From Spirillospora albida (GTDB lineage Bacteria; Actinomycetota; Actinomycetes; Streptosporangiales; Streptosporangiaceae), in the NCBI RefSeq assembly GCF_000718255.1, contig NZ_JOFJ01000004.1, positions 186,001 through 250,000 on the forward strand: a stretch of 64,000 bases of DNA. The letters are read 5' to 3'. The notes under the pieces were generated by a model that was not told the DNA's origin, ran no database searches, and was given only the letters and a program-made list of their open reading frames with translations. Below, one piece after another: positions 33,881 to 42,944 of the stretch. Both the position numbers and the translations under genes were made by a program. Positions within the stretch are counted from its first letter, which is position 1, and each line of letters begins with the position of its first letter.

Positions 33881-34746
33881 CCGACCAGATGCTCAAGGAC
33901 GCGCTGGAGGGCATCGCCGACCGCGCCGAACCGGTCGACGGCATGGCCGAACGCGCCCTGAAGGGCGCCCGCCGCCGCCGGACCGTCCGGCTGTCGGGGG
34001 TCGCCTCCGCCGTCGCCGTCGCGACCGCCGCCGCGATCGCGGTCCCCATCGCGGGACAGCCGGACGGCGGCCGCACACTCGCGGGCCCCAGGGACGGGAC
34101 CACGGCGAACACCGCCGCCGAGCGGGCCCTCGCGCGGGCGTGCCTGCGCAACGGGCCGCCGGCGGGCCACATGGGGCAGGACCGTCCCGACATCGGAAAG
34201 GCCCGGGACTTCTGGCTGCTCGTCGCCGTCAAGGAGAACAGGCGCCACCTCGCCCTTGTGGGCGGCACCAGCGGTTTCGTCCTCTGCTCGGGCAGCGACG
34301 CGACGGGGAACGCCGACCTCCCCACGTTCCATCGCTGGACGAAGGCGTTCGAGGGCGCGCTCAGCGTGGACGCGATCGGGCACCTGCAGGCGGCCTCGCC
34401 GAAGGGCGTCCGCGACGACGGTCATGGCATCGTCTTCGCCGTGGCGGGCCGGGTGAAGCCGCAGGTCTCCCGCGTCCAGGTCACCTGGACCGGCGGGCGC
34501 ACCGTGTGGGCCACCGTCGACAACGGCTACTACATCGCGGGGACGCCGGGCAGGCGGATTCCCGACAAGGGGGCGACCGGGCCGATGTCCGATGGGGCGA
34601 TGAAGGACGAGGATAGGAAGGTCACGTCGGTGACGGCCTACACGGCCGGCGGCGGGGTGGTCGATCGGTGGCGGGCGGGGCCCGGAGAGGGCGGGATGTT
34701 CTTCCACGAGGACTGCCCTCGCACCACGAGCACGTCCCTCTGCTGA
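33877..34746 (+). CDS. Membrane protein, probable sigma-factor partner
   Basis: 289 residues. A ~35-residue cytoplasmic start ending in ALKGARRRRT is followed by one membrane helix (SGVASAVAVATAAAIAVPI, about 40-58) and a ~230-residue external domain with at least three Cys. There is no zinc-binding ZAS motif (HxxxCxxC), so it is not a classical ZAS anti-sigma factor. The 4-base overlap with the sigma gene and its topology make a membrane anti-sigma or sensor role plausible; that is inferred from position. Confidence 0.65.
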   Translation: MTDQMLKDALEGIADRAEPVDGMAERALKGARRRRTVRLSGVASAVAVATAAAIAVPIAGQPDGGRTLAGPRDGTTANTAAERALARACLRNGPPAGHMGQDRPDIGKARDFWLLVAVKENRRHLALVGGTSGFVLCSGSDATGNADLPTFHRWTKAFEGALSVDAIGHLQAASPKGVRDDGHGIVFAVAGRVKPQVSRVQVTWTGGRTVWATVDNGYYIAGTPGRRIPDKGATGPMSDGAMKDEDRKVTSVTAYTAGGGVVDRWRAGPGEGGMFFHEDCPRTTSTSLC

Positions 34747-34749
34747 CGT

Positions 34750-34785
34750 GGAATGCCCCTGCCGCTTCCACGGCAGGGGCATTCC
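34750..34785. terminator. Bidirectional terminator
   Basis: Perfect 15-bp stem, GGAATGCCCCTGCCG and its complement, with loop CTTCCA. It lies between convergent genes, 4 bases past the stop at 34746 and 15 bases from the stop at 34800. Confidence 0.75.
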
Positions 34786-34799
34786 GAGGCCGTACGAGG

Positions 34800-35909
34800 T
34801 CAGCCCTCGGTGATGGTGTTGAGGCGCTCGATGGCCTCGACGTACTCCTCGATCAGGTCGTAGACGACCTGGGCGGCCGGCTTGACCTGGTTCATGGAGC
34901 CCACGATCTGGCCGACGGGGAACGTGACCAGTTCGCCGTCGCCGGACCGCTGGATGCGCGGCAGGGCGTCCGCGATCAGCATGAACTGCATGGGCATCGG
35001 CAGGTAGCCGGGCGAGTTCTCGCCCTCCCACGCCTCCGTCCACGCCGTCTTGAGGAAGCGGGCCGGCTTGCCCGTCCAGGCGCGGGACCGGACCGTGTCG
35101 CGGGAGGTGGCCTGCAGCAGCTTCGGCAGCGCCCGCTCGGGGGTGTCCGCCTCGTCCACGGTCAGCCAGATCGAGCCGGTCCAGACGCCGTCGGCGCCGA
35201 GGGCCATGCCCGCCGCCATCTGCCGGCCCCGGCCGATGCCGCCCGCCGCGAGGACGATGGTGTCCTCGCCGACCGCGTCGACGACCTCGGGGATCAGGAC
35301 CATCGTGGCGACGTCGCCGGTGTGGCCGCCCGCCTCGGTGCCCTGCGCGACGATGATGTCGACGCCGACCTCGACCTGCTTCCTCGCGTGCCGGGCGTTG
35401 GACGCGAGGCCCGCGACCTTGACGCCGTGCTCGTGGGCCTGCGCGACGACGTCCGCCGGGGGCGGGCCGAGCGCGTTGGCGAGCAGCGCGATCGGGTGCT
35501 TGAGCGCCACCTCGACCTGGGGGCGGGCCGTGGCGTCCGTCCAGCCGAGCAGCGCCTTGCCGGCCTGCTCGCTGGGCGGGTCGACGCCGTGCTCGGCGAG
35601 CAGGTTCTCCAGGAACTCCTTATTCTGCGCCGGGATCATGCCCTGGAGCTTGCCGAGGAGTTCCTCGGCGTCGCCCATGTCGGCGCCCTCGTACTTGGCG
35701 GGCATCACGACGTCCACCCCGTAGGGCTTGCCGCCGCAGTGCTCGTCCAGCCATTTGAGCTCGAGTTCGAGCTCCTCGGGGGTGAAGTGGAGGGCGCCGA
35801 GGACGCCCATGCCGCCCGCGCGGCTCACCGCGGCGACGACGTCGCGGCAGTGACTGAACGCGAAGATCGGGTACTCGATGCCGAATAGTTCGGTGACTCG
35901 TGTCCGCAC
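34800..35909 (-). CDS. Nitronate monooxygenase-family flavoprotein (Rv3553-like)
   Basis: 369 residues, GTG at 35909. TIM-barrel FMN protein: FGIEYPIFAFSHCRDVVAAVSRAGGMGVLGALHF at the start, GVDIIVAQGTEAGGHTGDVATMVLIPEVVDAV in the FMN/catalytic region (His of AGGHTG), VLAAGGIGRGRQMAAGMALGADGVWTGSIWL as phosphate-binding loop. The C-terminus (FPVGQIVGSMNQVKPAAQVVYDLIEEYVEAI) matches mycobacterial Rv3553, part of the steroid ring-degradation regulon. The KstR-type site 32 bases upstream supports that link. Substrate unproven; trans-2-enoyl reductase and nitronate oxidation are both known in the fold. Confidence 0.85.
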   Translation of the reverse strand: MRTRVTELFGIEYPIFAFSHCRDVVAAVSRAGGMGVLGALHFTPEELELELKWLDEHCGGKPYGVDVVMPAKYEGADMGDAEELLGKLQGMIPAQNKEFLENLLAEHGVDPPSEQAGKALLGWTDATARPQVEVALKHPIALLANALGPPPADVVAQAHEHGVKVAGLASNARHARKQVEVGVDIIVAQGTEAGGHTGDVATMVLIPEVVDAVGEDTIVLAAGGIGRGRQMAAGMALGADGVWTGSIWLTVDEADTPERALPKLLQATSRDTVRSRAWTGKPARFLKTAWTEAWEGENSPGYLPMPMQFMLIADALPRIQRSGDGELVTFPVGQIVGSMNQVKPAAQVVYDLIEEYVEAIERLNTITEG

Positions 35910-35940
35910 GCCCCCGACCCTAAGCGCGCCGGAACAAAAC

Positions 35941-35954
35941 TGCAACAGGTTCTA
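35941..35954. promoter_or_regulatory. KstR-type operator
   Basis: TGCAACAGGTTCTA matches every fixed position of TnnAACnnGTTnnA. It lies 32 bases upstream of the Rv3553-like start, a position suited to repression. Confidence 0.7.
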
Positions 35955-36008
35955 GTTAGCGATTTGCGCCGATGTCCCGAGACCAGGACGAATCGCCTTG
36001 AACACAGC

Positions 36009-36022
36009 TAGAACAGGTACCA
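36009..36022. promoter_or_regulatory. Second KstR-like site
   Basis: TAGAACAGGTACCA has one mismatch to TnnAACnnGTTnnA (GTA for GTT). Its centre lies 68 bases from the centre of the site at 35941-35954, so the two could bind cooperatively at the same promoter. Confidence 0.5.
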
Positions 36023-36039
36023 GTGATCACTCTGGACGC

Positions 36040-36083
36040 GCGAAGGCCCCCGTCCCGGAAGCTTCCGGGATGGGGGTCTTCGC
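36040..36083 (-). terminator. Terminator of the DUF3068 gene
   Basis: 22-bp stem centred on AAGCTT, with two G-T wobbles and no true loop in DNA (GCGAAGGCCCCCGTCCCGGA followed by AG and its partner). It starts 8 bases after the stop at 36092. Confidence 0.7.
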
Positions 36084-36091
36084 GGAAGGAG

Positions 36092-37231
36092 TCAGCGGCC
36101 TCGGCCGGTGCCCTGGGGGCGGCCCTTCGGGTCGCCGATCCGGCGCGGGCGGTTCGGGCCCGGCTTCTGGGCCTGCTTCGGCGCCGGCGGCCGGCTCCCC
36201 TCGCGTGCGGGCGGCGCCGCCGGCTCCGGCTCCACCGGGGGGACGTCGCCGAACTTGCCGTCGGAGCGGCGCGGGGCGGGCGGCGCGGGCGGGGCGGCGG
36301 GGGCGGCGCGCAGGCCGATCATGGAGCCGATCACGAGGAGCAGCAGCCCGATGAGGACGCCGCCCAGCGGGATGAAGCTGCGCACCAGGTTGATCTGCAG
36401 GGCCGTGCCGTTCGACATGTCGACGAGCTTCTTCTGGTCCTCGTCGATCGTGATCAGCTCGGCCTGCGCGACGATCATCTTGCCGCGGCCGTCGGGGGTC
36501 TGGACGGTGCTGCGGATGTTCTGGCGGTGCTTGACCGGGATGCCGGTGCGCGGGTCCACCCAGACGGAGTTGTACGCCTCGGTGTAGCGGTCGACCCTCT
36601 GGTCCGGCTCCGTGGCGGCCATGCCGAGGAGCCGGGCGGGGACCTTGGTGTCCAGCGACGCCGTCTTCGTGAGCGGGATCTCCTGGGTGAACCGGTAGGC
36701 GGTGATCCCCTTGATCTTCTCGGCGCCGTTGTACCGCATCGGCGCCGGCCGCCGCGTCGACATGTCGAAGAACGGGTAGTCGCGCTTCTGCACGTTCGCG
36801 ATCGGGAACAGCAGCCCGTACCCGGACATGTGGACGCTGCCGTCGCCGTCCACGTTCGTGCCGCAGCAGTTGGTGAGCTGGCTCGTCCGGCGGTCGAACG
36901 CGATCCGGTAGCCCTGGATCTGGACGGGCTTGTCCGGGTTCGCCGTGTCGAAGATGTTGGTGGAGGAGTCCCAGACGGCGATGTCGTCGTTGCCCTCGTT
37001 GGCCCGGACGTCGCCGCGGACGGTGTTGATCGCCCTGAGCGTCGCACCGGTCTTCTGCTTGAGCGTCGCGGTGTCGAGGTAGGTGGCGTTCCGCGCTTCC
37101 AGCCGCGTCATGTTGTAGCGGTTCAGCGGCGCCCTGACCATCTGGTCGGCCACATAGAACCGCACGAGGGGCGCGAGCGTGAGGAAGAACGCGCCCAGGC
37201 AGATCAGGATGGCGCCGACCGGTCGCCGCAT
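36092..37231 (-). CDS. DUF3068 (PorA-family) membrane protein
   Basis: 379 residues, ATG at 37231 with GGAGG upstream. An N-terminal membrane helix (VGAILICLGAFFLTLAPLV) and a second near the C-terminus (FIPLGGVLIGLLLLVIGSM) enclose a ~260-residue external domain. The domain includes WDSSTNIFDTANPDKPVQIQ, GLLFPIANVQKRDYPFFD and a CCG pair. This is the standard DUF3068 layout of actinobacteria, annotated as PorA family because corynebacterial porin loci contain a relative; porin activity is not established. The Pro-rich cytoplasmic tail of ~80 residues is basic at its end. Confidence 0.82.
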   Translation of the reverse strand: MRRPVGAILICLGAFFLTLAPLVRFYVADQMVRAPLNRYNMTRLEARNATYLDTATLKQKTGATLRAINTVRGDVRANEGNDDIAVWDSSTNIFDTANPDKPVQIQGYRIAFDRRTSQLTNCCGTNVDGDGSVHMSGYGLLFPIANVQKRDYPFFDMSTRRPAPMRYNGAEKIKGITAYRFTQEIPLTKTASLDTKVPARLLGMAATEPDQRVDRYTEAYNSVWVDPRTGIPVKHRQNIRSTVQTPDGRGKMIVAQAELITIDEDQKKLVDMSNGTALQINLVRSFIPLGGVLIGLLLLVIGSMIGLRAAPAAPPAPPAPRRSDGKFGDVPPVEPEPAAPPAREGSRPPAPKQAQKPGPNRPRRIGDPKGRPQGTGRGR

Positions 37232-37434
37232 GGAAAACCTCCGGAGAACAGCCGTCGATTCCCGACCTAAGGGTCGGATCCGGCATGTCCGGTCACTTTA
37301 CAGGACCCCTTGAAATGCCCGTCCAATAGCTTCACCGGCCCCCGCCCCGGCGGGCCGCGCTCTTGCCTCCGCGCCGCCACCTGCGGGTAGGCTCCGCGCA
37401 TCCTGCGGAAGACGGACGGCCGGGAGGTCATGGC

Positions 37435-38676
37435 ATGAGGGTCGCGGCTCCCCCGATCTCGGGTCATCAGAACACCCTCGACGGCCTGCGGGCGGTCGCC
37501 GCGCTCGCCGTGCTGGTGTACCACGTCTCCGCGGACGCGGGGTCGCTGACGAACCCGGACGGGGCGCGCTGGCTTTTCAACGGCGGGCAGCTCGGGGTGC
37601 CCGTCTTCTTCGTGCTGTCCGGGCTGCTGCTGTACCGGCCGTGGGCGGCCGCGGTGCTGGACGGCCGGCCGAAGCCGGGAACCGGGTCGTACCTGTGGAA
37701 GCGGGCGCTGCGGATCCTTCCCGCCCTCTGGGTGCTCGTCCTCGTCTACATGGCGACGCTCGGGCGCGGCCACATCGACGATCCGGTCACGTGGGCCGCG
37801 CTGCTCACCCTCACCCAGACCCTCATCCCGGACCAGTGGTGGCCGCCGCTCGGCCCGCCGGAGCTCGGCCAGCTCTGGAGCCTCGCCGTCGAGGTCGGCT
37901 GGTACCTGCTGCTGCCCGCGACGGCGTCCGTCCTCGGCTGGTGGGCGCTGCGCACCCGCAGCCCGGACGTGGGGGTGCGCGCGAAGCGGCTGCTGATCGC
38001 CATCGGCGCGTACGGCGCCCTGTCCTTCCCGTACACGGTGCTGATGTTCTGGCCGGGGCACCGGCCCGGTCTCGGCATGTGGCCGCCGCGGTACTTCGCG
38101 TGGTTCGCGATAGGGATGGCGCTCGCGGTGGTGACCGTCTGGGCGCGGCTGGACGAGCGGCGCCCGGTCGCGGAGCTGTGCCGAGCCGTCTCCGACTCGT
38201 GGGCGGCGTGCTGGACGGCCGCCGCGATGTTCTTCGTGATCGCGGCGACCCCGGTGACCGGGCCGCTGTGGCTGGCCAAGGACCTGTTCTGGACGTCCGT
38301 GCTCGACCTGGTCTTCAGCGGGCTGTGCGCCGCGGCGCTGGTCGCGCCGGTCGCGCTGGCCCCGGCGGGGCATCCCGCGCTCGGCGCCGTCCTCGGCAAC
38401 CGGGTGATGCGCTTCCTCGGCCGGATCTCCTACGGCCTGTTCCTCTGGCAGCTCATCATCATCCACCCTTGGTTCGTCCAGACGAACCGTCTGCACCAGG
38501 GCGATATGGCGCTGGATCTTCCGCTTCTGACGGTGGCGACCATCGCAGCGGCGGTGGTGAGCTACTACCTGGTGGAGTGGCCGGTGCAGCGGTGGTCCCG
38601 GAGGCGGGCGGAGCGGCGGGCCGGGCGGCCCGCGGAGCGGCGGGAGAGGGTCCCGGCCGCGCCGCGTCCCAGCTGA
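37435..38676 (+). CDS. Acyltransferase-3 family membrane protein
   Basis: 413 residues, ATG at 37435 after GGGAGG. About ten membrane helices. The family signature is present: LDGLRAVAALAVLVYHVS (catalytic His), GVPVFFVLSGLLLYRPW, the R-x10-R-I-L-P region KRALRILPALW and the C-terminal RISYGLFLWQLIIIH. These enzymes acylate sugars or lipids at the membrane. The next gene, an AftD-like glycosyltransferase on the opposite strand, overlaps its last 218 bases, so the cluster may make an acylated envelope glycan. Confidence 0.88.
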   Translation: MRVAAPPISGHQNTLDGLRAVAALAVLVYHVSADAGSLTNPDGARWLFNGGQLGVPVFFVLSGLLLYRPWAAAVLDGRPKPGTGSYLWKRALRILPALWVLVLVYMATLGRGHIDDPVTWAALLTLTQTLIPDQWWPPLGPPELGQLWSLAVEVGWYLLLPATASVLGWWALRTRSPDVGVRAKRLLIAIGAYGALSFPYTVLMFWPGHRPGLGMWPPRYFAWFAIGMALAVVTVWARLDERRPVAELCRAVSDSWAACWTAAAMFFVIAATPVTGPLWLAKDLFWTSVLDLVFSGLCAAALVAPVALAPAGHPALGAVLGNRVMRFLGRISYGLFLWQLIIIHPWFVQTNRLHQGDMALDLPLLTVATIAAAVVSYYLVEWPVQRWSRRRAERRAGRPAERRERVPAAPRPS

Positions 38677-41600
38677 GCTCGATCCGGCCCCGGCCGCCCG
38701 GCCGCCACAGCTCGACGGCGATCCGCGCGGCGATGGCGACGCCGAGCAGCTGCGGGACGAGTTCGGCCGCGACCCCGGAGGGGCTCGCCGGGTTGTCGAT
38801 CGCCTTCAGCCAGTGCGCGGCGGCGAGCGAGCCCGTCCCGGCGAGCATGAGCAGCGCGATCGTCCACGGGGACGCGATCGCCCGCACCACGGCGGAGCGG
38901 CGGGTCCGGGCCCAGCCGCTCAGGACCGCGACGGCCCCGCCGACGGCGAGGCCGGGCAGGCCCGCCGTCCAGACGGCGAGAGCGGCGGCGAGGCCGAGGG
39001 CGGCCCAGGCGGGCCAGCCGGTGCCGGCGACCAGCGCGCGGCCGCTCCCGCCCCGGTCCCGGCGGCCGGCCGGCCACACCGCGGCGAGCAGCAGGAGCAG
39101 CAGCAGGTTGAGGCCGATCACGACGGCGAGCCGCTGCGCCCGGTCGGGTCCGTAGGCGAGGGTGACGACGCCCTTCGTCCCGGCCGGGACGATCCACGCC
39201 TGCTTCCACCCGTCGAGGCGGACGGCCCGCAGCTCCCGGCCGCCGACGGTGGCGCGCCAGCCCTTGTTGTGGTTCTCGTTCACGGTCAGGAACGACGTGG
39301 CGGCGGCGTCCACCTCGACCTTCCGGGACCCGGCGCCCCAGCTCAGCACCTTGACCGGCCGCGGCGCGGCCGTCTGGTCCCGCGCGGCCGCGCCGATCAG
39401 GACGCCGTCGACGCGGTAGCTGTCGAACGGCACGGCGGTCAGCCGGTTCTCGCCCGCCGCGACCGACGCCCTGCGGCACGCCGCGAACCGGATCGGGCGC
39501 CCGTCGAGCAGGTCCCCGAACGTGCCGGTGGCCTGCGTCTGGACGTCCGTCCCGCCGAGCCGGAGCTTCGGCCCGAACCCGCACGGCAGCCGCAGCGCGA
39601 CGCCCCGGACGTCCGGCAGCGGCTTGACGCCGGGCACGGTCAGGTCGGTGACCTGGATGGGCGAGAGGCGCCCGTCACGGCGGAAGGTGAGCGTCACCCG
39701 GTCGGTGGTCATCGGCGCGAACGCGAGCCGCCCCCGGTTGTCGGCGAGGACGTCGCGGACCTCGCCGCGCGCCCCCTCGACCCGGACCCGCAGCGGCCCC
39801 CCGACGGCAGGGGGACGCGTGAACGACAGGGAGGACACCTGCTTCGCGCCACGCCACCGCACGGTCAGCGTCGGCGCGTTGTCCTTCTCCCCCGCGATCC
39901 AGGTCGTCGCGGGGTCGGCGTCGAACGCGGAGCGGGGCTGGTCGGCGGGGTGCTCGGAGAGCACGGAGTTCGCGGCGACCACCGCCTGCCCGGGGAAGGA
40001 CGTGTAGCGCTCGATGAGCCGGGGGTCGGTGAGGACGGCCGTCCCCGTGATCGGGACGCGGCCGGCCGGGGCGGCGGTGAACACCCGGTCGAAGTCGGCG
40101 CCCTCCTCGTCGCGGGCGCCGATGCGGGGGTCGCAGACCCACCGCTCGCTGCCCTTCATGCACTGCGCCAGCGCGCCCGGCGCCCGGGTCAGCGCGTGCA
40201 CGGACGCGCCCGCCGCCCGGGGTGTCGTGTAGGTGCGGGTCGCCCTGATCCCCGGGACGGTGAGCTCGGCGATCGCCGCGCGGGCCATCACCCGGATCGC
40301 GGGCTCGGACGCGAGGGCGGTGATCCGCACCCGCACCCACCGGGTGGGGCCGGGCGGGGTGCGCAGCGCCTGCGCGTCCGGGACCGCCCGCACGGACTGC
40401 TCGAGCCGTCCGCCCTCGGTCTCGACGGAGACGCGTGCGACGGGCGGGCCCGGCTCGCCGTTCTGCACGAACACGGCCGACAGGCCGCCGATCTCGCGGG
40501 AGGACTCGAAGTCGACCCGCAGCCACTCCCCGACCGGGCCGGACCAGCCGCCGGTCTCCCACGCGGTGAACGGGTCGCCGTCGAGCGCCGCGTACGGGAT
40601 CGCGCCCGGCTTGCGGGCCTGCGGGATCGCGTCCTCGCCGCCGCGCGACGCCGACGCGGTGACGTTCCGGACGCCGCCGCCGTACGTCGCGGTCGTGGCG
40701 TACCGCTCCCAGCCGTCGTCGAGGACGTCGGAGGCGCGCTTCTTCTCGGCCGCGGTCAGCGTCGGGGACGTCTGGTGCAGTTCGCCGAAGTTGCGGCGGA
40801 CGAGCCGGAGCGTGTCGGTCCCGAGGACGGGGCCGCCGCTCAGTTCGGTCGCGTCGTCGTTCAGCAGGACGGGCCCGGCCGGCAGGGCGCCGAGGTCGGC
40901 CAGTGCCAGCAGCGACTCCGGCCCCCCGTGCACGCGGGCGGGCGCGGCCGCGTCGGCGAGGCTCGCGACGGCGGCGGCGCCGGCGACCTCGTACACCTCC
41001 AGCGCCGGGTACTTCTGGTCGACGGCCGACACCGCGTCGTCGTGCAGGTCGCCGCCGGTCGGCTCGCCGAACGCCGCGACCCTCCGCAGCCCGGACGCGC
41101 CGTCCAGGGCCTGGTGGAGCCGGGCCGGCCAGCCGCCGCGCAGCGCCTCCCGCCGCAGGTCGTTGCGGACGAGCACGAACCGGACGCCCATCCGGCCGAG
41201 GTAGGCGCCGAGGCCCGGCGACGTCCGCCCGGTCCGGACCGTCTGGTCGATCGCGTCCATGGCGCGCGTGTACCCGGGCGAGCCCGCCGGGACGAGCTGC
41301 CGGACGCCCCACCGCGCCGACAGCAGCGGCTGGACGATGTCGTCCATCGGGCGGCCCCACAGGTACTCGCCGAACGGCGTCCCGGGGACCGCGAGGACGG
41401 CCTGCTGCCCGGCCCGCGCGTTGAGCCAGGACGCCGCGTCCCGCCAGTGCTTCGGCACGTCGGTGAACGTGCCGGGGCCCGCGAGGCCGTGCGAGAAGGC
41501 GGTGGCGCCGATCCCGCCGAGCGCGACGGCTGCGGCGACGGGCAGGCTGACGACCGCGCGGGCCCGCAGGCGCCAGGCGGGCACGGCGTCGACCCCGAGG

Positions 41601-42880
41601 CTCCGCACCGCGCCCGCCCTCCTGGCCTCGTCCGCCTCCCTGCGGTGGCGGACGGCGGCGGCGAGCAGGTGCGCGATGCCGAACGCGAGCGGCAGCCGGA
41701 TCACCGCGTCGAACTTGTGGACGTTGCGCAGCGGGGCGAGCGCCCCGTCCAGCAGGTCCCGGGTCTGGCCCGCGAACGGGCCGGGGACGTCGCCGATGTG
41801 CCCGGCCGACATGATCGCGAGCCCCGCCAGCAGCGTCAGCAGCAGGAACGTGCGCTCGGGCAGCAGCCGGGCGAGCAGCCCCGCCAGACCGAGGGCGGCG
41901 ACGACCCCGGTGCAGATGATCGCGACGGGGCCGGTGGACAGCGCGTGCCCGACCGGCCACCAGACCTGGCCGTCCACATACAGGTAGTTGACCCAGCGCT
42001 CCCCGCCGCGCAGCACGTTGATCAGCCCGGTCGGGCCGGTCGTCGTCGCGGCCTTCTCGGTGTAGGTCAGCCAGGAGAACCCGTACGTGCCGGTGAGCAG
42101 CAGCGGCACCAGCCACCAGGCGGACGCGGCGGCGGCCGCCACCGACCACCAGGCGGTGAGGCGCATCCGGTACGCGCCGCGCGGCCGGGTCAGCAGGAAG
42201 ACGGCGGGGACGACCAGCACCGCGACGGTCGCGGTCGCGTTGATCCCCCCGCAGCAGGCGATCGCGAGGCCGGACCGGGCCGCCGCGCGGATCCGCCCGG
42301 TCCCGCCGGTCGCGGCGGTGGCCAGCGGCAGGATGATCCACGGCAGCATCGCGACGGGCAGGTACTCCGAGGAGATCTGGCCCAGGGTGGCCAGGCCGTT
42401 CGGCGCGAGCGCGTACGCCATCGCGGCGAACATGCGGGAGGCCGGGGTGCCGATGGCGAGCCGTTCCGCGAGCCGCCGCGTCCCGGCGAACGCGAGGCAC
42501 ATCAGCAGCGCCAGCCAGAACCGCTGGGTGATCCACGGCGGCATCCCGGCGAGGTCGCCGAGCGCGAAGAACGGCCCCATGGGGAAGAGGTAGCCGACGG
42601 CCTGATTCTGCAGCTGCCCGAACTGCTCGGGATCCCACAGGTGCAGCGCCCGGCCGAGGAACCCGAGCGGGTTCACCGCCATGTCGATCTTGGTGTCGGC
42701 GAGGATCGCGCCGGGCCGGGTGCCGAACGCGAGCGCGGTCAGCGCGAGGCAGCACGCGAGCGAGCGCAGCCGCTCCCGCAGCCGGGCGACGACCTCCTCG
42801 GCGCGGGCTGCCGGGCCCGGAGCCGTGACGGGCCGGCGGGGGGCATCGGACCGCGACGGGTTCGCCTCGCCCACTGCCAT
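38459..42880 (-). CDS. AftD-like alpha-(1,3)-arabinofuranosyltransferase family protein
   Basis: 1473 residues, ATG at 42880 with AAGGGGAG upstream. The N-terminal ~550 residues form a multi-pass GT-C domain (LADTKIDMAVNPLGFLGRALHLWD holds the expected Asp-rich first loop; QNQAVGYLFPMGPFF follows). The long external part contains at least two discoidin-like sugar-binding modules (LDGDPFTAWETGGWSGPVGE; DADPATTWIAGEKDN). A C-terminal membrane segment precedes a Pro/Ala/Ser-rich tail. Mycobacterial AftD adds branching arabinose to arabinogalactan. Here the acceptor may be another envelope glycan. The last ~70 residues are encoded opposite the acyltransferase-3 gene and may be a by-product of read-through to the next stop. 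Confidence 0.82.
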   Translation of the reverse strand: MAVGEANPSRSDAPRRPVTAPGPAARAEEVVARLRERLRSLACCLALTALAFGTRPGAILADTKIDMAVNPLGFLGRALHLWDPEQFGQLQNQAVGYLFPMGPFFALGDLAGMPPWITQRFWLALLMCLAFAGTRRLAERLAIGTPASRMFAAMAYALAPNGLATLGQISSEYLPVAMLPWIILPLATAATGGTGRIRAAARSGLAIACCGGINATATVAVLVVPAVFLLTRPRGAYRMRLTAWWSVAAAAASAWWLVPLLLTGTYGFSWLTYTEKAATTTGPTGLINVLRGGERWVNYLYVDGQVWWPVGHALSTGPVAIICTGVVAALGLAGLLARLLPERTFLLLTLLAGLAIMSAGHIGDVPGPFAGQTRDLLDGALAPLRNVHKFDAVIRLPLAFGIAHLLAAAVRHRREADEARRAGAVRSLGVDAVPAWRLRARAVVSLPVAAAVALGGIGATAFSHGLAGPGTFTDVPKHWRDAASWLNARAGQQAVLAVPGTPFGEYLWGRPMDDIVQPLLSARWGVRQLVPAGSPGYTRAMDAIDQTVRTGRTSPGLGAYLGRMGVRFVLVRNDLRREALRGGWPARLHQALDGASGLRRVAAFGEPTGGDLHDDAVSAVDQKYPALEVYEVAGAAAVASLADAAAPARVHGGPESLLALADLGALPAGPVLLNDDATELSGGPVLGTDTLRLVRRNFGELHQTSPTLTAAEKKRASDVLDDGWERYATTATYGGGVRNVTASASRGGEDAIPQARKPGAIPYAALDGDPFTAWETGGWSGPVGEWLRVDFESSREIGGLSAVFVQNGEPGPPVARVSVETEGGRLEQSVRAVPDAQALRTPPGPTRWVRVRITALASEPAIRVMARAAIAELTVPGIRATRTYTTPRAAGASVHALTRAPGALAQCMKGSERWVCDPRIGARDEEGADFDRVFTAAPAGRVPITGTAVLTDPRLIERYTSFPGQAVVAANSVLSEHPADQPRSAFDADPATTWIAGEKDNAPTLTVRWRGAKQVSSLSFTRPPAVGGPLRVRVEGARGEVRDVLADNRGRLAFAPMTTDRVTLTFRRDGRLSPIQVTDLTVPGVKPLPDVRGVALRLPCGFGPKLRLGGTDVQTQATGTFGDLLDGRPIRFAACRRASVAAGENRLTAVPFDSYRVDGVLIGAAARDQTAAPRPVKVLSWGAGSRKVEVDAAATSFLTVNENHNKGWRATVGGRELRAVRLDGWKQAWIVPAGTKGVVTLAYGPDRAQRLAVVIGLNLLLLLLLAAVWPAGRRDRGGSGRALVAGTGWPAWAALGLAAALAVWTAGLPGLAVGGAVAVLSGWARTRRSAVVRAIASPWTIALLMLAGTGSLAAAHWLKAIDNPASPSGVAAELVPQLLGVAIAARIAVELWRPGGRGRIELSWDAARPGPSPAAPRAARPAAPPASGTTAAPATPPGSSSPPPLRWSPPSEAEDPAPYRPGADGSSGRTKGG

Positions 42881-42944
42881 ACTCGCGCTCCCCTTCTCGT
42901 GGGCCGCCCCTACCGGGCCCTCGCCCGGACTCCGGGCCTCCCGG

